Origin: Dokdonia sp. 4H-3-7-5
GTDB taxonomy: Bacteria; Bacteroidota; Bacteroidia; Flavobacteriales; Flavobacteriaceae
DNA length: 64,000 nucleotides
Direction of reading: 5' to 3'
NCBI RefSeq assembly: GCF_000212355.1
Contig: NC_015496.1
Location: forward strand, 3,194,001-3,258,000
Below are positions 16,858 to 24,245 of the stretch, piece after piece. The notes under the pieces were generated by a model. That model ran no database searches, was not told where the DNA came from, and saw only the letters and a list, made by a program, of their open reading frames with translations. Numbering within the stretch: position 1 is the first letter of the stretch; every line of letters begins with the position of its first letter. The position numbers and the translations under genes were made by a program.

Positions 16858-18126
16858 ATGGACGCCAAACCGCAAAAACATTCCATCACCTACATCCTAT
16901 TGCTCATACTAGCGGGAGAGGCGGTTTTTATATTGCCGTTTGTACTGGCTAGGGTTTTTAGGGCGACGGTGCTTGATGTATTTGAAATAAACAACACAGA
17001 GCTTGGTTTTTGCTTTTCTATTTATGGTCTGGTGGCGCTGGTATCTTATCTTTTTGGTGGTCCGCTGGCAGATAAGTTTCCTCCTCGTAAGTTAATGGGG
17101 GTGGCGCTTGTACTCACCGCCCTGGGCGGACTGGTATATGCCAATAATCCCTCGCTAGTTACTTTGCAAGTGCTGTATGGCTTTTGGGGCTTTACGACTA
17201 TTTTCTTGTTTTGGGCAGCGATGATTAAAGCTACGCGTGTTTGGGGTGGTGAGAAAAGCCAAGGGAAAGCCTTCGGCTTTCTAGATGGTGGTCGCGGCCT
17301 TGTAGGTGCGTTATTTGGAGCATTGGGTGTGCTTATTTTTTCGTTGTTTGCTCCGGAAAATGGAAGCGAGCTATCACCAGAACAGCAAGCGGAGGCATTT
17401 ACTTCTGTCATCTATTATTCTTCTGCCATTGTAGCAATTATTGGAGTTCTTGTGTTTTTCTTTCTTAAAAGTGATGTAGCAGCTGAGGAAATAAACAAGG
17501 AAAAAATTACTTTGAACACCATAAAAACGGTACTCAAACTTCCCTCTGTTCCCTTATTAATGATTATTATTTTATGTGCCTATGTGGGCTACAAAATCAC
17601 AGATATCTTCTCGCTATACGCAAATGTAGTCATGGGATACAATGAGGTGGACGCTGCCAAAACGGGTACTTTCTTACTCTTTATTCGTCCCGTAGTAGGC
17701 GTGGTAATTGGTTTTCTAGCAGATAGATCTAGAGCGTCTGTATACTTGATGATAGGTTTTGTGCTGTCTGTTCTTGGCGCCATATTATTTGCTTCGGGAG
17801 TGCTTCATGAAGGAACTACGCTACTATTCTTTCTCTCTATCATTATCACAGCCGTAGGTGTGTATGCTGCGCGGGTACTGTACTTTGCAGTGATGAAGGA
17901 AGGAAATATTCCGTTGTATCTAACGGGTACTGCTGTGGGCGTTATTTCATTTATAGGCTACACACCAGATATTTTTGCAGGACCTATGATTGGCTACTTT
18001 TTAGACGGGATGCCTGGTCGTGCGGGTCACGAGGCTGTTTTTTGGTTACTCGCTGCGTTTTCGGCAGTTGGGTTGGGTGCTTCTGTACTGTTTTATCGAT
18101 TTTCGCTTCGTAATGATAAAGCCTAG
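16858..18126 (+). CDS. Major facilitator superfamily transporter
   Basis: A 422-residue integral membrane protein with about 12 hydrophobic segments in two halves, separated by a charged loop around 195-215 (KSDVAAEEINKEK). The MFS loop-2/3 signature is recognisable as GGPLADKFPPRKLMG near residues 66-80, with a second-half counterpart GFLADRSRA. An FWAAMIKATR segment in helix 4 is charged. The substrate cannot be assigned; sugar or nucleoside transporters of this shape exist. It stands between the divergent NUDIX gene and the dus gene, with no operon partner other than possibly dus, 137 bp downstream. Confidence 0.88.
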   Translation: MDAKPQKHSITYILLLILAGEAVFILPFVLARVFRATVLDVFEINNTELGFCFSIYGLVALVSYLFGGPLADKFPPRKLMGVALVLTALGGLVYANNPSLVTLQVLYGFWGFTTIFLFWAAMIKATRVWGGEKSQGKAFGFLDGGRGLVGALFGALGVLIFSLFAPENGSELSPEQQAEAFTSVIYYSSAIVAIIGVLVFFFLKSDVAAEEINKEKITLNTIKTVLKLPSVPLLMIIILCAYVGYKITDIFSLYANVVMGYNEVDAAKTGTFLLFIRPVVGVVIGFLADRSRASVYLMIGFVLSVLGAILFASGVLHEGTTLLFFLSIIITAVGVYAARVLYFAVMKEGNIPLYLTGTAVGVISFIGYTPDIFAGPMIGYFLDGMPGRAGHEAVFWLLAAFSAVGLGASVLFYRFSLRNDKA

Positions 18127-18150
18127 TCTTTAAAAAAATAAGCTTTCGGT

Positions 18151-18200
18151 CAACTCGTCCCGATTTCATTTCGCGCAACTTGTCCCGAATTCATTTCGCG
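18151..18200. repeat. Two-copy 25-bp tandem repeat ending in the palindrome half-site
   Basis: 18151-18175 and 18176-18200 are direct 25-bp repeats that differ at two positions. Each begins CAACT, contains GTCCCGA and ends TTCATTTCGCG. The second copy runs on into AAAGCGTA and so completes a palindrome. Confidence 0.85.
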
Positions 18201-18208
18201 AAAGCGTA
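18192..18208. repeat. Palindromic repeat, left arm eroded
   Basis: CATTTCGCGAAAGCGTA, where the left arm GCTTTCGC has become CATTTCGC. It overlaps the end of a 25-bp tandem duplication. Confidence 0.8.
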
Positions 18209-18239
18209 AAAACATAAGTTATACCATCCTTTTTAAATT

Positions 18240-18247
18240 TATCTTTG
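18240..18247 (+). promoter_or_regulatory. Candidate -7 element for the dus gene
   Basis: TATCTTTG, an exact TAnnTTTG match, lies 16 bp before the ATG. No TTG is seen at the -33 distance. Confidence 0.45.
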
Positions 18248-18263
18248 CAGCCAAATACAAACA

Positions 18264-19220
18264 ATGCCCTATACCCTTCTTTCCTCTCCACTACAAGGCT
18301 TTACAGACTTTAGATTCCGTAATGCGCAACAGCAATTTTTTGGTGGTATAGATACCTACTATGCGCCTTACATACGTCTTAACGGGAAGATGGCGATAAA
18401 AGGTTCGTATCAACGCGACCTTGATCCTGCAGTAAATACGACGCTTGAGGTAATCCCACAAGTGATGACGGCAAGTGCAGATGAGTTTATGTTTGTAATT
18501 AAATATATTGAGTCACTGGGCTACACAGAGCTCAACTGGAACTTAGGTTGCCCCTACCCGATGGTTACAAAAAGCGGAATGGGTTCTGGGCTTATCTGTA
18601 ACACAGAAAAAATTAATCACATTCTTGATCGTGCACATAGCGAGTCTAGTGTGACCATCTCTATGAAAATGCGTCTAGGTTATGAGAGCCCAAATGAAAT
18701 TTTAGAATCTTTTAAGGTGCTAGATAAATATCCGCTCAAAAATGTGGCTATTCATGCTAGGCTTGGTAAACAGCTCTATAAAGGCGGTGTTGATCTAGAA
18801 GGGTTTCAGAAATGTATAGACGTGGCAAAACATACCTTGTACTACAACGGTGATATTACAAGTGTTGAGCAGTTTAGAAAAATGCGCGAGCGCTTCCCTT
18901 CTATCAAGCATTTTATGATAGGTAGAGGTCTCATTGCAGATCCGTTTTTGCCAAGCATGATTAAAGCAGATACGACGGAGTATCCTGCAAATAGATGGGA
19001 AACCTTTAGAGCTTTTCATGATACAATTTATGAGCAATACGATGCAGCATTGTCTGGCCCTACACCCATCAAAATGAAAATGCTAGGATTCTGGGAGTTT
19101 TTCTCTCAGTCTACTCACAATCCGCTAAAAGTGTATAAGGCTATCAAAAAAGCAGGAAATCCCGTAAAATATAAACAGGCTGTGGGCGAAATTATCGCTG
19201 CACAACGCAGAGCGCAGTAA
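18264..19220 (+). CDS. tRNA-dihydrouridine synthase family protein
   Basis: FMN-dependent reductase of uridine in the tRNA D-loop, 318 residues. SPLQGFTDFRFR near the N-terminus is the flavin-binding start of the TIM barrel. NWNLGCPYPMV holds catalytic C96. KMRLGYESP and NVAIHARLGKQLYKG carry the expected phosphate and substrate contacts, and GDITS and MIGRGLIADPFL complete the FMN site. A short C-terminal helical domain follows. It is closest in feel to the DusC/DusB side of the family, but the exact paralogue is not decided. It probably has its own promoter (TATCTTTG at 18240). Confidence 0.92.
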   Translation: MPYTLLSSPLQGFTDFRFRNAQQQFFGGIDTYYAPYIRLNGKMAIKGSYQRDLDPAVNTTLEVIPQVMTASADEFMFVIKYIESLGYTELNWNLGCPYPMVTKSGMGSGLICNTEKINHILDRAHSESSVTISMKMRLGYESPNEILESFKVLDKYPLKNVAIHARLGKQLYKGGVDLEGFQKCIDVAKHTLYYNGDITSVEQFRKMRERFPSIKHFMIGRGLIADPFLPSMIKADTTEYPANRWETFRAFHDTIYEQYDAALSGPTPIKMKMLGFWEFFSQSTHNPLKVYKAIKKAGNPVKYKQAVGEIIAAQRRAQ

Positions 19221-19292
19221 TTTTCATATAAGAAGTTCATAGCCGCGTTTTCTTCTAAGTATTTTGTTATTTTTAGATTTCATAATTAATTC

Positions 19293-21035
19293 GTGTTTAT
19301 GAAGTCTAAGATTCCCAACGGAGTAATGTTTAATGCTTATCCAGATAGCATAGGTAAAAAGTTACGCGATACCGTTACCTTATTGCAGCGTCCAGAACTT
19401 AAGGATGTCTTCTCATTGTTTTATGTACTACCTACTTTTTTTAACAGTGATCTAGACCGCGGTTTTTCTATTGTTGATTATAACATCAATACGGAGCTTG
19501 TCTCGCAAGAGGATCTCGATGCGCTTAAAAAGCTAGATGTTATGCTTAAGTTTGACATTGTGCTTAATCACCTTTCTGTAGGCTCACCACAGTTTAAGGA
19601 TATTTTAGAAAAGGGTGATGCATCACCATACAAAGACTTTTTTATTGACTGGAATGCCTTTTGGGAGGGCAATACAGCTTCTTACAACAACGGCGTAGCA
19701 GTTCCCAAAAAGGAATATCTCAACAAATTATTTATGCGCAAGCCAGGTCTACCTGTGCTTAAAGTATTATTTCCCGATGGCACAGAACGACCATACTGGA
19801 ACACATTTTATCAGCAAATTACATATCATGAAATAACCATTGAGGATTTAGAAACTTTAAACGAACTAGCAACCGAGGATAAAAAGGATACCGTAGCACT
19901 TGTAAATAATGCGATTGCTAGTGGGTATGATATTTCTGAAGTACGCTTTCGCGAAAGCGTAACACCTCACATCTCAAAGCTTGTAAAGATTGTAGAGCAA
20001 CAACGTTCTTATCTAGGGCAAATGGATGTGAATGGAAACTCGGAAATGGTGTGGGATTTTTATGATGAGACACTAAAAAAAGTAGCCGATTTTGGGTGTA
20101 AAATTTTGCGCCTTGATGCCTTTGCTTATTTGCATAAAGAAGTGGGCGAAACTAACTTTTTCAACAAACCAGGTACGTGGACATATCTAGAGCGTATCAA
20201 CCAGATTGCTAAAAAATATGATCTTACCTTACTTCCTGAGATTCACTCAGAATATGGATTAGGCCTACACGACGAAGTTGCTTCTGAAGGATATCAAATC
20301 TATGATTTCTTTTTCCCTGGACTTGTTATTCACACCATTGAAACTGGAAGTGCTAGCGCTCTTTTGTCATGGGCAAAAGAAGTCATTGCCAAAGGTTACA
20401 AAACCGTAAATATGCTAGGCTGTCACGATGGGATTCCCGTGCTCGACCTTAAAGGAATTACAGATGCGCAAGGAAATAACCATCCAGGACTCCTCAAAGA
20501 CACCGAAATTGAACATATCATTGAAACGATTTTGAGTCGTGGTGGGCGTGTCAAGAATATCTATGATCCCGAAGGAAACAAAATCTCATACTATCAAGTA
20601 AACGCTACGTTTTACAGCGCCTTAGGCGAAGATGACCGCAAGCTCTTGCTTGCTCGTGCACTACAAGTATTTATGCCTGGAATCCCGCAGGTTTGGTACT
20701 TAGACCTTTTTGCAGGAAAGAATGATTATGAGGCGGCAGACGCTGCTGGAACCGGAGGTCATAAAGAAATTAACCGCACTACCTTAACACAAGAAGATAT
20801 TGAGCGCGGACTAGAAAAACCTGTGGTCTTAAAACAACTAGAATTACTACGTTTACGTAACACAGCTGCTGCTTTTTCTGGTACAATGACCATAGAAATT
20901 GAAGATGTTAGTCAGCTGGAAATTAGTTGGAAACAGGACGAGGATACAGCCACCTTAAAAGCAAATCTCACTGACTACTCATTTACGGTCACTCATGTTA
21001 CAAATGGTGAAGAAACGGTCATTGCTAATAGCTAA
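19293..21035 (+). CDS. GH13 sucrose-phosphorylase-like enzyme (subfamily 18 type)
   Basis: An alpha-amylase-fold glycoside phosphorylase of 580 residues, longer than classical sucrose phosphorylases (about 500). The barrel opens with NGVMFNAYPDSIG. The nucleophile region is ILRLDAFAYLHK (D near 275), the acid/base LLPEIHSEYG (E near 316), and the HDGIPVLDLKG segment is typical of subfamily 18. GGHKEINRT is the late acceptor loop. Candidate activities are phosphorolysis of sucrose or of glucosylglycerate-like compounds. An extra helical stretch of about 60 residues (around 185-245) precedes the nucleophile, and a full palindromic repeat inside it is read VRFRESV. It is monocistronic, 72 bp after dus. 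Confidence 0.85.
   Translation: MFMKSKIPNGVMFNAYPDSIGKKLRDTVTLLQRPELKDVFSLFYVLPTFFNSDLDRGFSIVDYNINTELVSQEDLDALKKLDVMLKFDIVLNHLSVGSPQFKDILEKGDASPYKDFFIDWNAFWEGNTASYNNGVAVPKKEYLNKLFMRKPGLPVLKVLFPDGTERPYWNTFYQQITYHEITIEDLETLNELATEDKKDTVALVNNAIASGYDISEVRFRESVTPHISKLVKIVEQQRSYLGQMDVNGNSEMVWDFYDETLKKVADFGCKILRLDAFAYLHKEVGETNFFNKPGTWTYLERINQIAKKYDLTLLPEIHSEYGLGLHDEVASEGYQIYDFFFPGLVIHTIETGSASALLSWAKEVIAKGYKTVNMLGCHDGIPVLDLKGITDAQGNNHPGLLKDTEIEHIIETILSRGGRVKNIYDPEGNKISYYQVNATFYSALGEDDRKLLLARALQVFMPGIPQVWYLDLFAGKNDYEAADAAGTGGHKEINRTTLTQEDIERGLEKPVVLKQLELLRLRNTAAAFSGTMTIEIEDVSQLEISWKQDEDTATLKANLTDYSFTVTHVTNGEETVIANS
19942..19961. repeat. Palindromic repeat, full 20-bp form, inside a coding region
   Basis: Perfect TACGCTTTCGCGAAAGCGTA inside the GH13 gene, read in frame as VRFRESV in a helical insert near residue 217. 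Confidence 0.95.
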
Positions 21036-21153
21036 TTGATCATAAAACTCCGCATAATTTTAATTAACAAGCGTGTAATTACTTTATTGTGAATGATGTT
21101 GCTCATAATTTAAAATGCATTCGTAACTTTTACCATCTTAAAAACCAATCCAA

Positions 21154-22704
21154 ATGAAATTAAAATACAGCACACTAGCGCTAGGTCTTGTACTAAGTAC
21201 TTCGCTATTTGCCCAAAAGGACAACCCAACCGTTCAGGCGCTTATTAAAGAAGCCACCACCAACTCACAGCTAGAAACACTAGCTCATGAAATTACAGAC
21301 GTACTAGGACCTAGACTTGTAGGAACTCCGCAAATGCAAGCTGCCAATGACTGGGCAGTAGCGCAATATAAATCTTGGGGAATTGAAGCAAGAAATGAAC
21401 AATATGGAGAATGGCGTGGCTGGGAACGTGGTATCTCACACATAGACATGCTGGAACCACGTGTACAAAGTTTGCGCGGTACACAACTCGCATGGAATCC
21501 TAGTACCTCAAAAGAAGGAGTTACTGCAGAGGTAATCACTTTACCTACTGTAAAAGATGCTAAGGATTTTGAAAAATGGCTTAAAAATGTAAAAGGAAAA
21601 ATTGTACTCCTTTCCATGCCACAAATCACGGGACGACCAGATTACAACTGGGAAGAGTTTGCAACCGAAAAGTCTTTTGCCAAAATGAAAAGACAACGCG
21701 ACTCACTTTCTAACCTATGGAATGATAACATACAGCGCACAGGATTTACAAACAGAGGATTGCCAGAAGCATTAGAAAATGCTGGAGCTGTTGGGATTGT
21801 TACTTCAAACTGGTCAAGAGGTTTTGGTGTGAATAAAATCTTTAGCGCACGCACGAAGAAAATCCCAACAGTAGATTTAGAATTAGAAGATTATGGAATG
21901 CTATACCGACTTGCTGAGTCTGGACATACACCAAAAATCAACATCACAGCCATTTCAAAAGAACTTGGAGCGGTACCTACTTTTAACACTATAGCTGAAA
22001 TTAAAGGGACCGAAAAGCCAGAGGAATATGTGATACTTTCGGCGCATTTTGATTCTTGGGATGGCGGTACAGGTGCAACAGACAACGGTACTGGGACGCT
22101 AGTTATGATGGAAGCTATGCGTATTTTAAAGAAAATTTATCCAAACCCAAAGCGCACTATTCTTGTAGGTCACTGGGGAAGTGAAGAGCAAGGTCTTAAC
22201 GGCTCAAGAGCATTTGTAGAAGATCATCCAGAGATTGTAGCAAAGGTGCAGGCATCTTTTAACCAAGACAACGGTACTGGACGTGTAGTACGCCTTAATG
22301 GTGGCGGTTTTTTAAGAAGTTACGACTATTTAAACAGGTGGCTCAATGCGGTGCCAAACGAAATTACAGATGAGATTGAGACTACATTTCCAGGAGCTCC
22401 TGCACGTGGAGGATCTGATTATGCTTCCTTTCAAGCAGCTGGTGCACCAGGATTTAGCCTAAGCAGCCTTAACTGGTCTTACTGGAACTACACATGGCAC
22501 ACCAACCGTGACACCTATGATAAAATTGTTTTTGACGATATACGTAACAACGTAATTCTTACAGCAATATTAACGTATATGGCTAGTGAAGATCCAGAGT
22601 TTACATCTCGTGAGCGAGCAGTATTACCTATCGATCGTCGTTCTGGAGAGCCTAGAGAATGGCCTACTCCAAGATCTCCTACTCGTAAAGGTGGAATGGA
22701 CTAA
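21154..22704 (+). CDS. Secreted M28-family zinc peptidase (carboxypeptidase Q-like)
   Basis: A 516-residue exported metallopeptidase. Residues 1-20 are a signal peptide ending LFAQ. A PA-like insert lies around 110-260. The M28 di-zinc core follows: SAHFDSWDGGTGATDNGTG supplies the first His and the bridging Asp, VGHWGSEEQGLNGS the catalytic and zinc Glu pair, FNQDNGTG the next Asp ligand, and YTWHTNRDT the last His. All metal ligands are visible. It probably trims peptides in the periplasm or outside the cell. The gene is single, and a palindrome-based terminator follows 10 bp after the stop. Confidence 0.92.
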   Translation: MKLKYSTLALGLVLSTSLFAQKDNPTVQALIKEATTNSQLETLAHEITDVLGPRLVGTPQMQAANDWAVAQYKSWGIEARNEQYGEWRGWERGISHIDMLEPRVQSLRGTQLAWNPSTSKEGVTAEVITLPTVKDAKDFEKWLKNVKGKIVLLSMPQITGRPDYNWEEFATEKSFAKMKRQRDSLSNLWNDNIQRTGFTNRGLPEALENAGAVGIVTSNWSRGFGVNKIFSARTKKIPTVDLELEDYGMLYRLAESGHTPKINITAISKELGAVPTFNTIAEIKGTEKPEEYVILSAHFDSWDGGTGATDNGTGTLVMMEAMRILKKIYPNPKRTILVGHWGSEEQGLNGSRAFVEDHPEIVAKVQASFNQDNGTGRVVRLNGGGFLRSYDYLNRWLNAVPNEITDEIETTFPGAPARGGSDYASFQAAGAPGFSLSSLNWSYWNYTWHTNRDTYDKIVFDDIRNNVILTAILTYMASEDPEFTSRERAVLPIDRRSGEPREWPTPRSPTRKGGMD

Positions 22705-22714
22705 TTAGAATAAT

Positions 22715-22747
22715 GGGTACGCTTTCGCGAAAGTGTACCCATCTTTT
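22715..22747 (+). terminator. Palindromic repeat working as intrinsic terminator
   Basis: GGGTACGCTTTCGCGAAAGT followed by GTACCC forms a 26-bp hairpin (22715-22740, one mismatch). A run of seven T follows at 22744 onward. It lies 10 bp after the M28 peptidase stop and is the clearest case of the dispersed palindrome used as a terminator. Confidence 0.9.
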
Positions 22748-22785
22748 TTTGAAATAAGCGTTTAATATTAAAAAGACAAAAGCCT

Positions 22786-23676
22786 ATGAAACCATTAAGA
22801 AAAGAAGATATTGCTCAAGGAGTTTTTGATCTTTATGACGACTACGCTCATAATAAAATAGACCGAAGAATCTTTATCGAACGTTTATCTGTATTTGCTG
22901 TAGGCGCGATAACGCTACCAGCACTGCTTAGTTTTATGACACCAGATTATGAAACAACGCAAACCGTAGCGCAAGATGATCCTACTATAGATAGCGACTA
23001 CATTCAGTACGATTCTCCCAAAGGTGGCGGTAGCATTAAAGGATTATACTCAAAACCTGCAAATGCAACAGGCAAATTGCCTGGAGTCATTGTGGTACAT
23101 GAAAACAGAGGACTCAATCCGTACATAGAAGATGTAGGAAGACGTACTGCTAAAGCTGGGTTCTTATCCCTAGCACCAGATGCTTTAAGTCCGCTGGGTG
23201 GGTATCCTGGTAATGATGATGATGGTAGAGCGATGCAACGCAAGCGAGATCGTCTAGAAATGCTAGAAGATTTTATAGCTGCCTATCACTATCTTAAGAA
23301 TCATGAAGACTGTAATGGCAAAGTTGCTGTTGTAGGTTTTTGTTTTGGAGGATGGGTTTCAAATATGATGGCAGTTTTATTACCTGATCTTGCAGGAGCT
23401 GTTCCGTTCTATGGAAGACAACCAGATGATGAGCAAGCCGCCGAAATCAAAGCTCCGCTCCTACTACAATACGGAGGACTCGACGAGCGCGTAAATGCCG
23501 GATGGCCCGCTTTTGAAAAAGTGCTTACTGCAAATAATATTCCGCATACGGCTCACTTTTATGAAGGTGTCAATCATGGATTTCATAATAACACGACTCC
23601 GCGATTTGACGAGAAAGCCGCTACGCTCGCTTGGGATAGAACGATAGCATTTTTTAATACATATCTCAAGGCCTAG
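22786..23676 (+). CDS. Dienelactone hydrolase family protein with Tat-like leader
   Basis: Alpha/beta hydrolase of 296 residues. The nucleophile elbow GFCFGG carries C186 and the other triad members are D233 (GGLDERV) and H264 (GVNHGFHN), the Cys-Asp-His set of dienelactone hydrolases. Residues 26-50 read [10 protein letters not shown] followed by a hydrophobic stretch, like a twin-arginine leader preceded by a cytoplasmic extension, so the enzyme may be periplasmic or membrane-anchored. The substrate is unknown. It is followed 5 bp later by an NTF2-like gene and the two are surely co-transcribed. Confidence 0.9.
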   Translation: MKPLRKEDIAQGVFDLYDDYAHNKIDRRIFIERLSVFAVGAITLPALLSFMTPDYETTQTVAQDDPTIDSDYIQYDSPKGGGSIKGLYSKPANATGKLPGVIVVHENRGLNPYIEDVGRRTAKAGFLSLAPDALSPLGGYPGNDDDGRAMQRKRDRLEMLEDFIAAYHYLKNHEDCNGKVAVVGFCFGGWVSNMMAVLLPDLAGAVPFYGRQPDDEQAAEIKAPLLLQYGGLDERVNAGWPAFEKVLTANNIPHTAHFYEGVNHGFHNNTTPRFDEKAATLAWDRTIAFFNTYLKA

Positions 23677-23681
23677 TCTTT

Positions 23682-24155
23682 ATGAACCACAATACTCTTA
23701 TTGAAACATTTTACAAGGCGTTTACTAACGGAGATGCAGCAGGAATGACTGATTGCTATCATGATGACATTATTTTTTCTGATTCTGCGTTTGGAACCTT
23801 ACATGGCAAAGAAGCAAAAGCCATGTGGCACATGCTTATCGAGCGTGGTAAAGGAGCCAATAAAGTGAGCTATAGTAACATTGAAACCACAGCCTCCACT
23901 GGAAGCGCGCAGTGGACGGCCCGCTATCCATACGGACCAAAAAAACGCCCCGTTGTAAATCATGTGACTGCAAATTTTACATTTAAGGATGGCAAAATCA
24001 TAGAACATCACGACACTTTTGATATGTATAGCTGGACCAAACAAGCACTTGGGTTGCCAGGAGCTTTATTAGGATGGTCAGGATTTATGCGCAACTCAAT
24101 TCAAAAAAAGACCAACGGGATGCTCAAAAACTACATGGAGAAAAATCCGCAATAA
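23682..24155 (+). CDS. NTF2-like (SnoaL-type) protein
   Basis: A 157-residue cone-fold protein of the nuclear transport factor 2 superfamily. The typical opening is IETFYKAFTNGDAAGMTDCYHDDIIF, with later strands containing NHVTANFTFKDGKIIEHHDTFDMYSW. Members are small enzymes or binding proteins acting on diverse small molecules, so no reaction can be named. It has no signal peptide. It lies 5 bp behind the dienelactone hydrolase gene and probably acts on a related compound. Confidence 0.88.
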   Translation: MNHNTLIETFYKAFTNGDAAGMTDCYHDDIIFSDSAFGTLHGKEAKAMWHMLIERGKGANKVSYSNIETTASTGSAQWTARYPYGPKKRPVVNHVTANFTFKDGKIIEHHDTFDMYSWTKQALGLPGALLGWSGFMRNSIQKKTNGMLKNYMEKNPQ

Positions 24156-24245
24156 GTCGGCTTCCTTTTAAAGTGTCACGTTACCCATATCAATAGTGTG
24201 GACTAATTCAAGTATCTTTATGCCCTGTTAGAAAAAGCATTCTTT

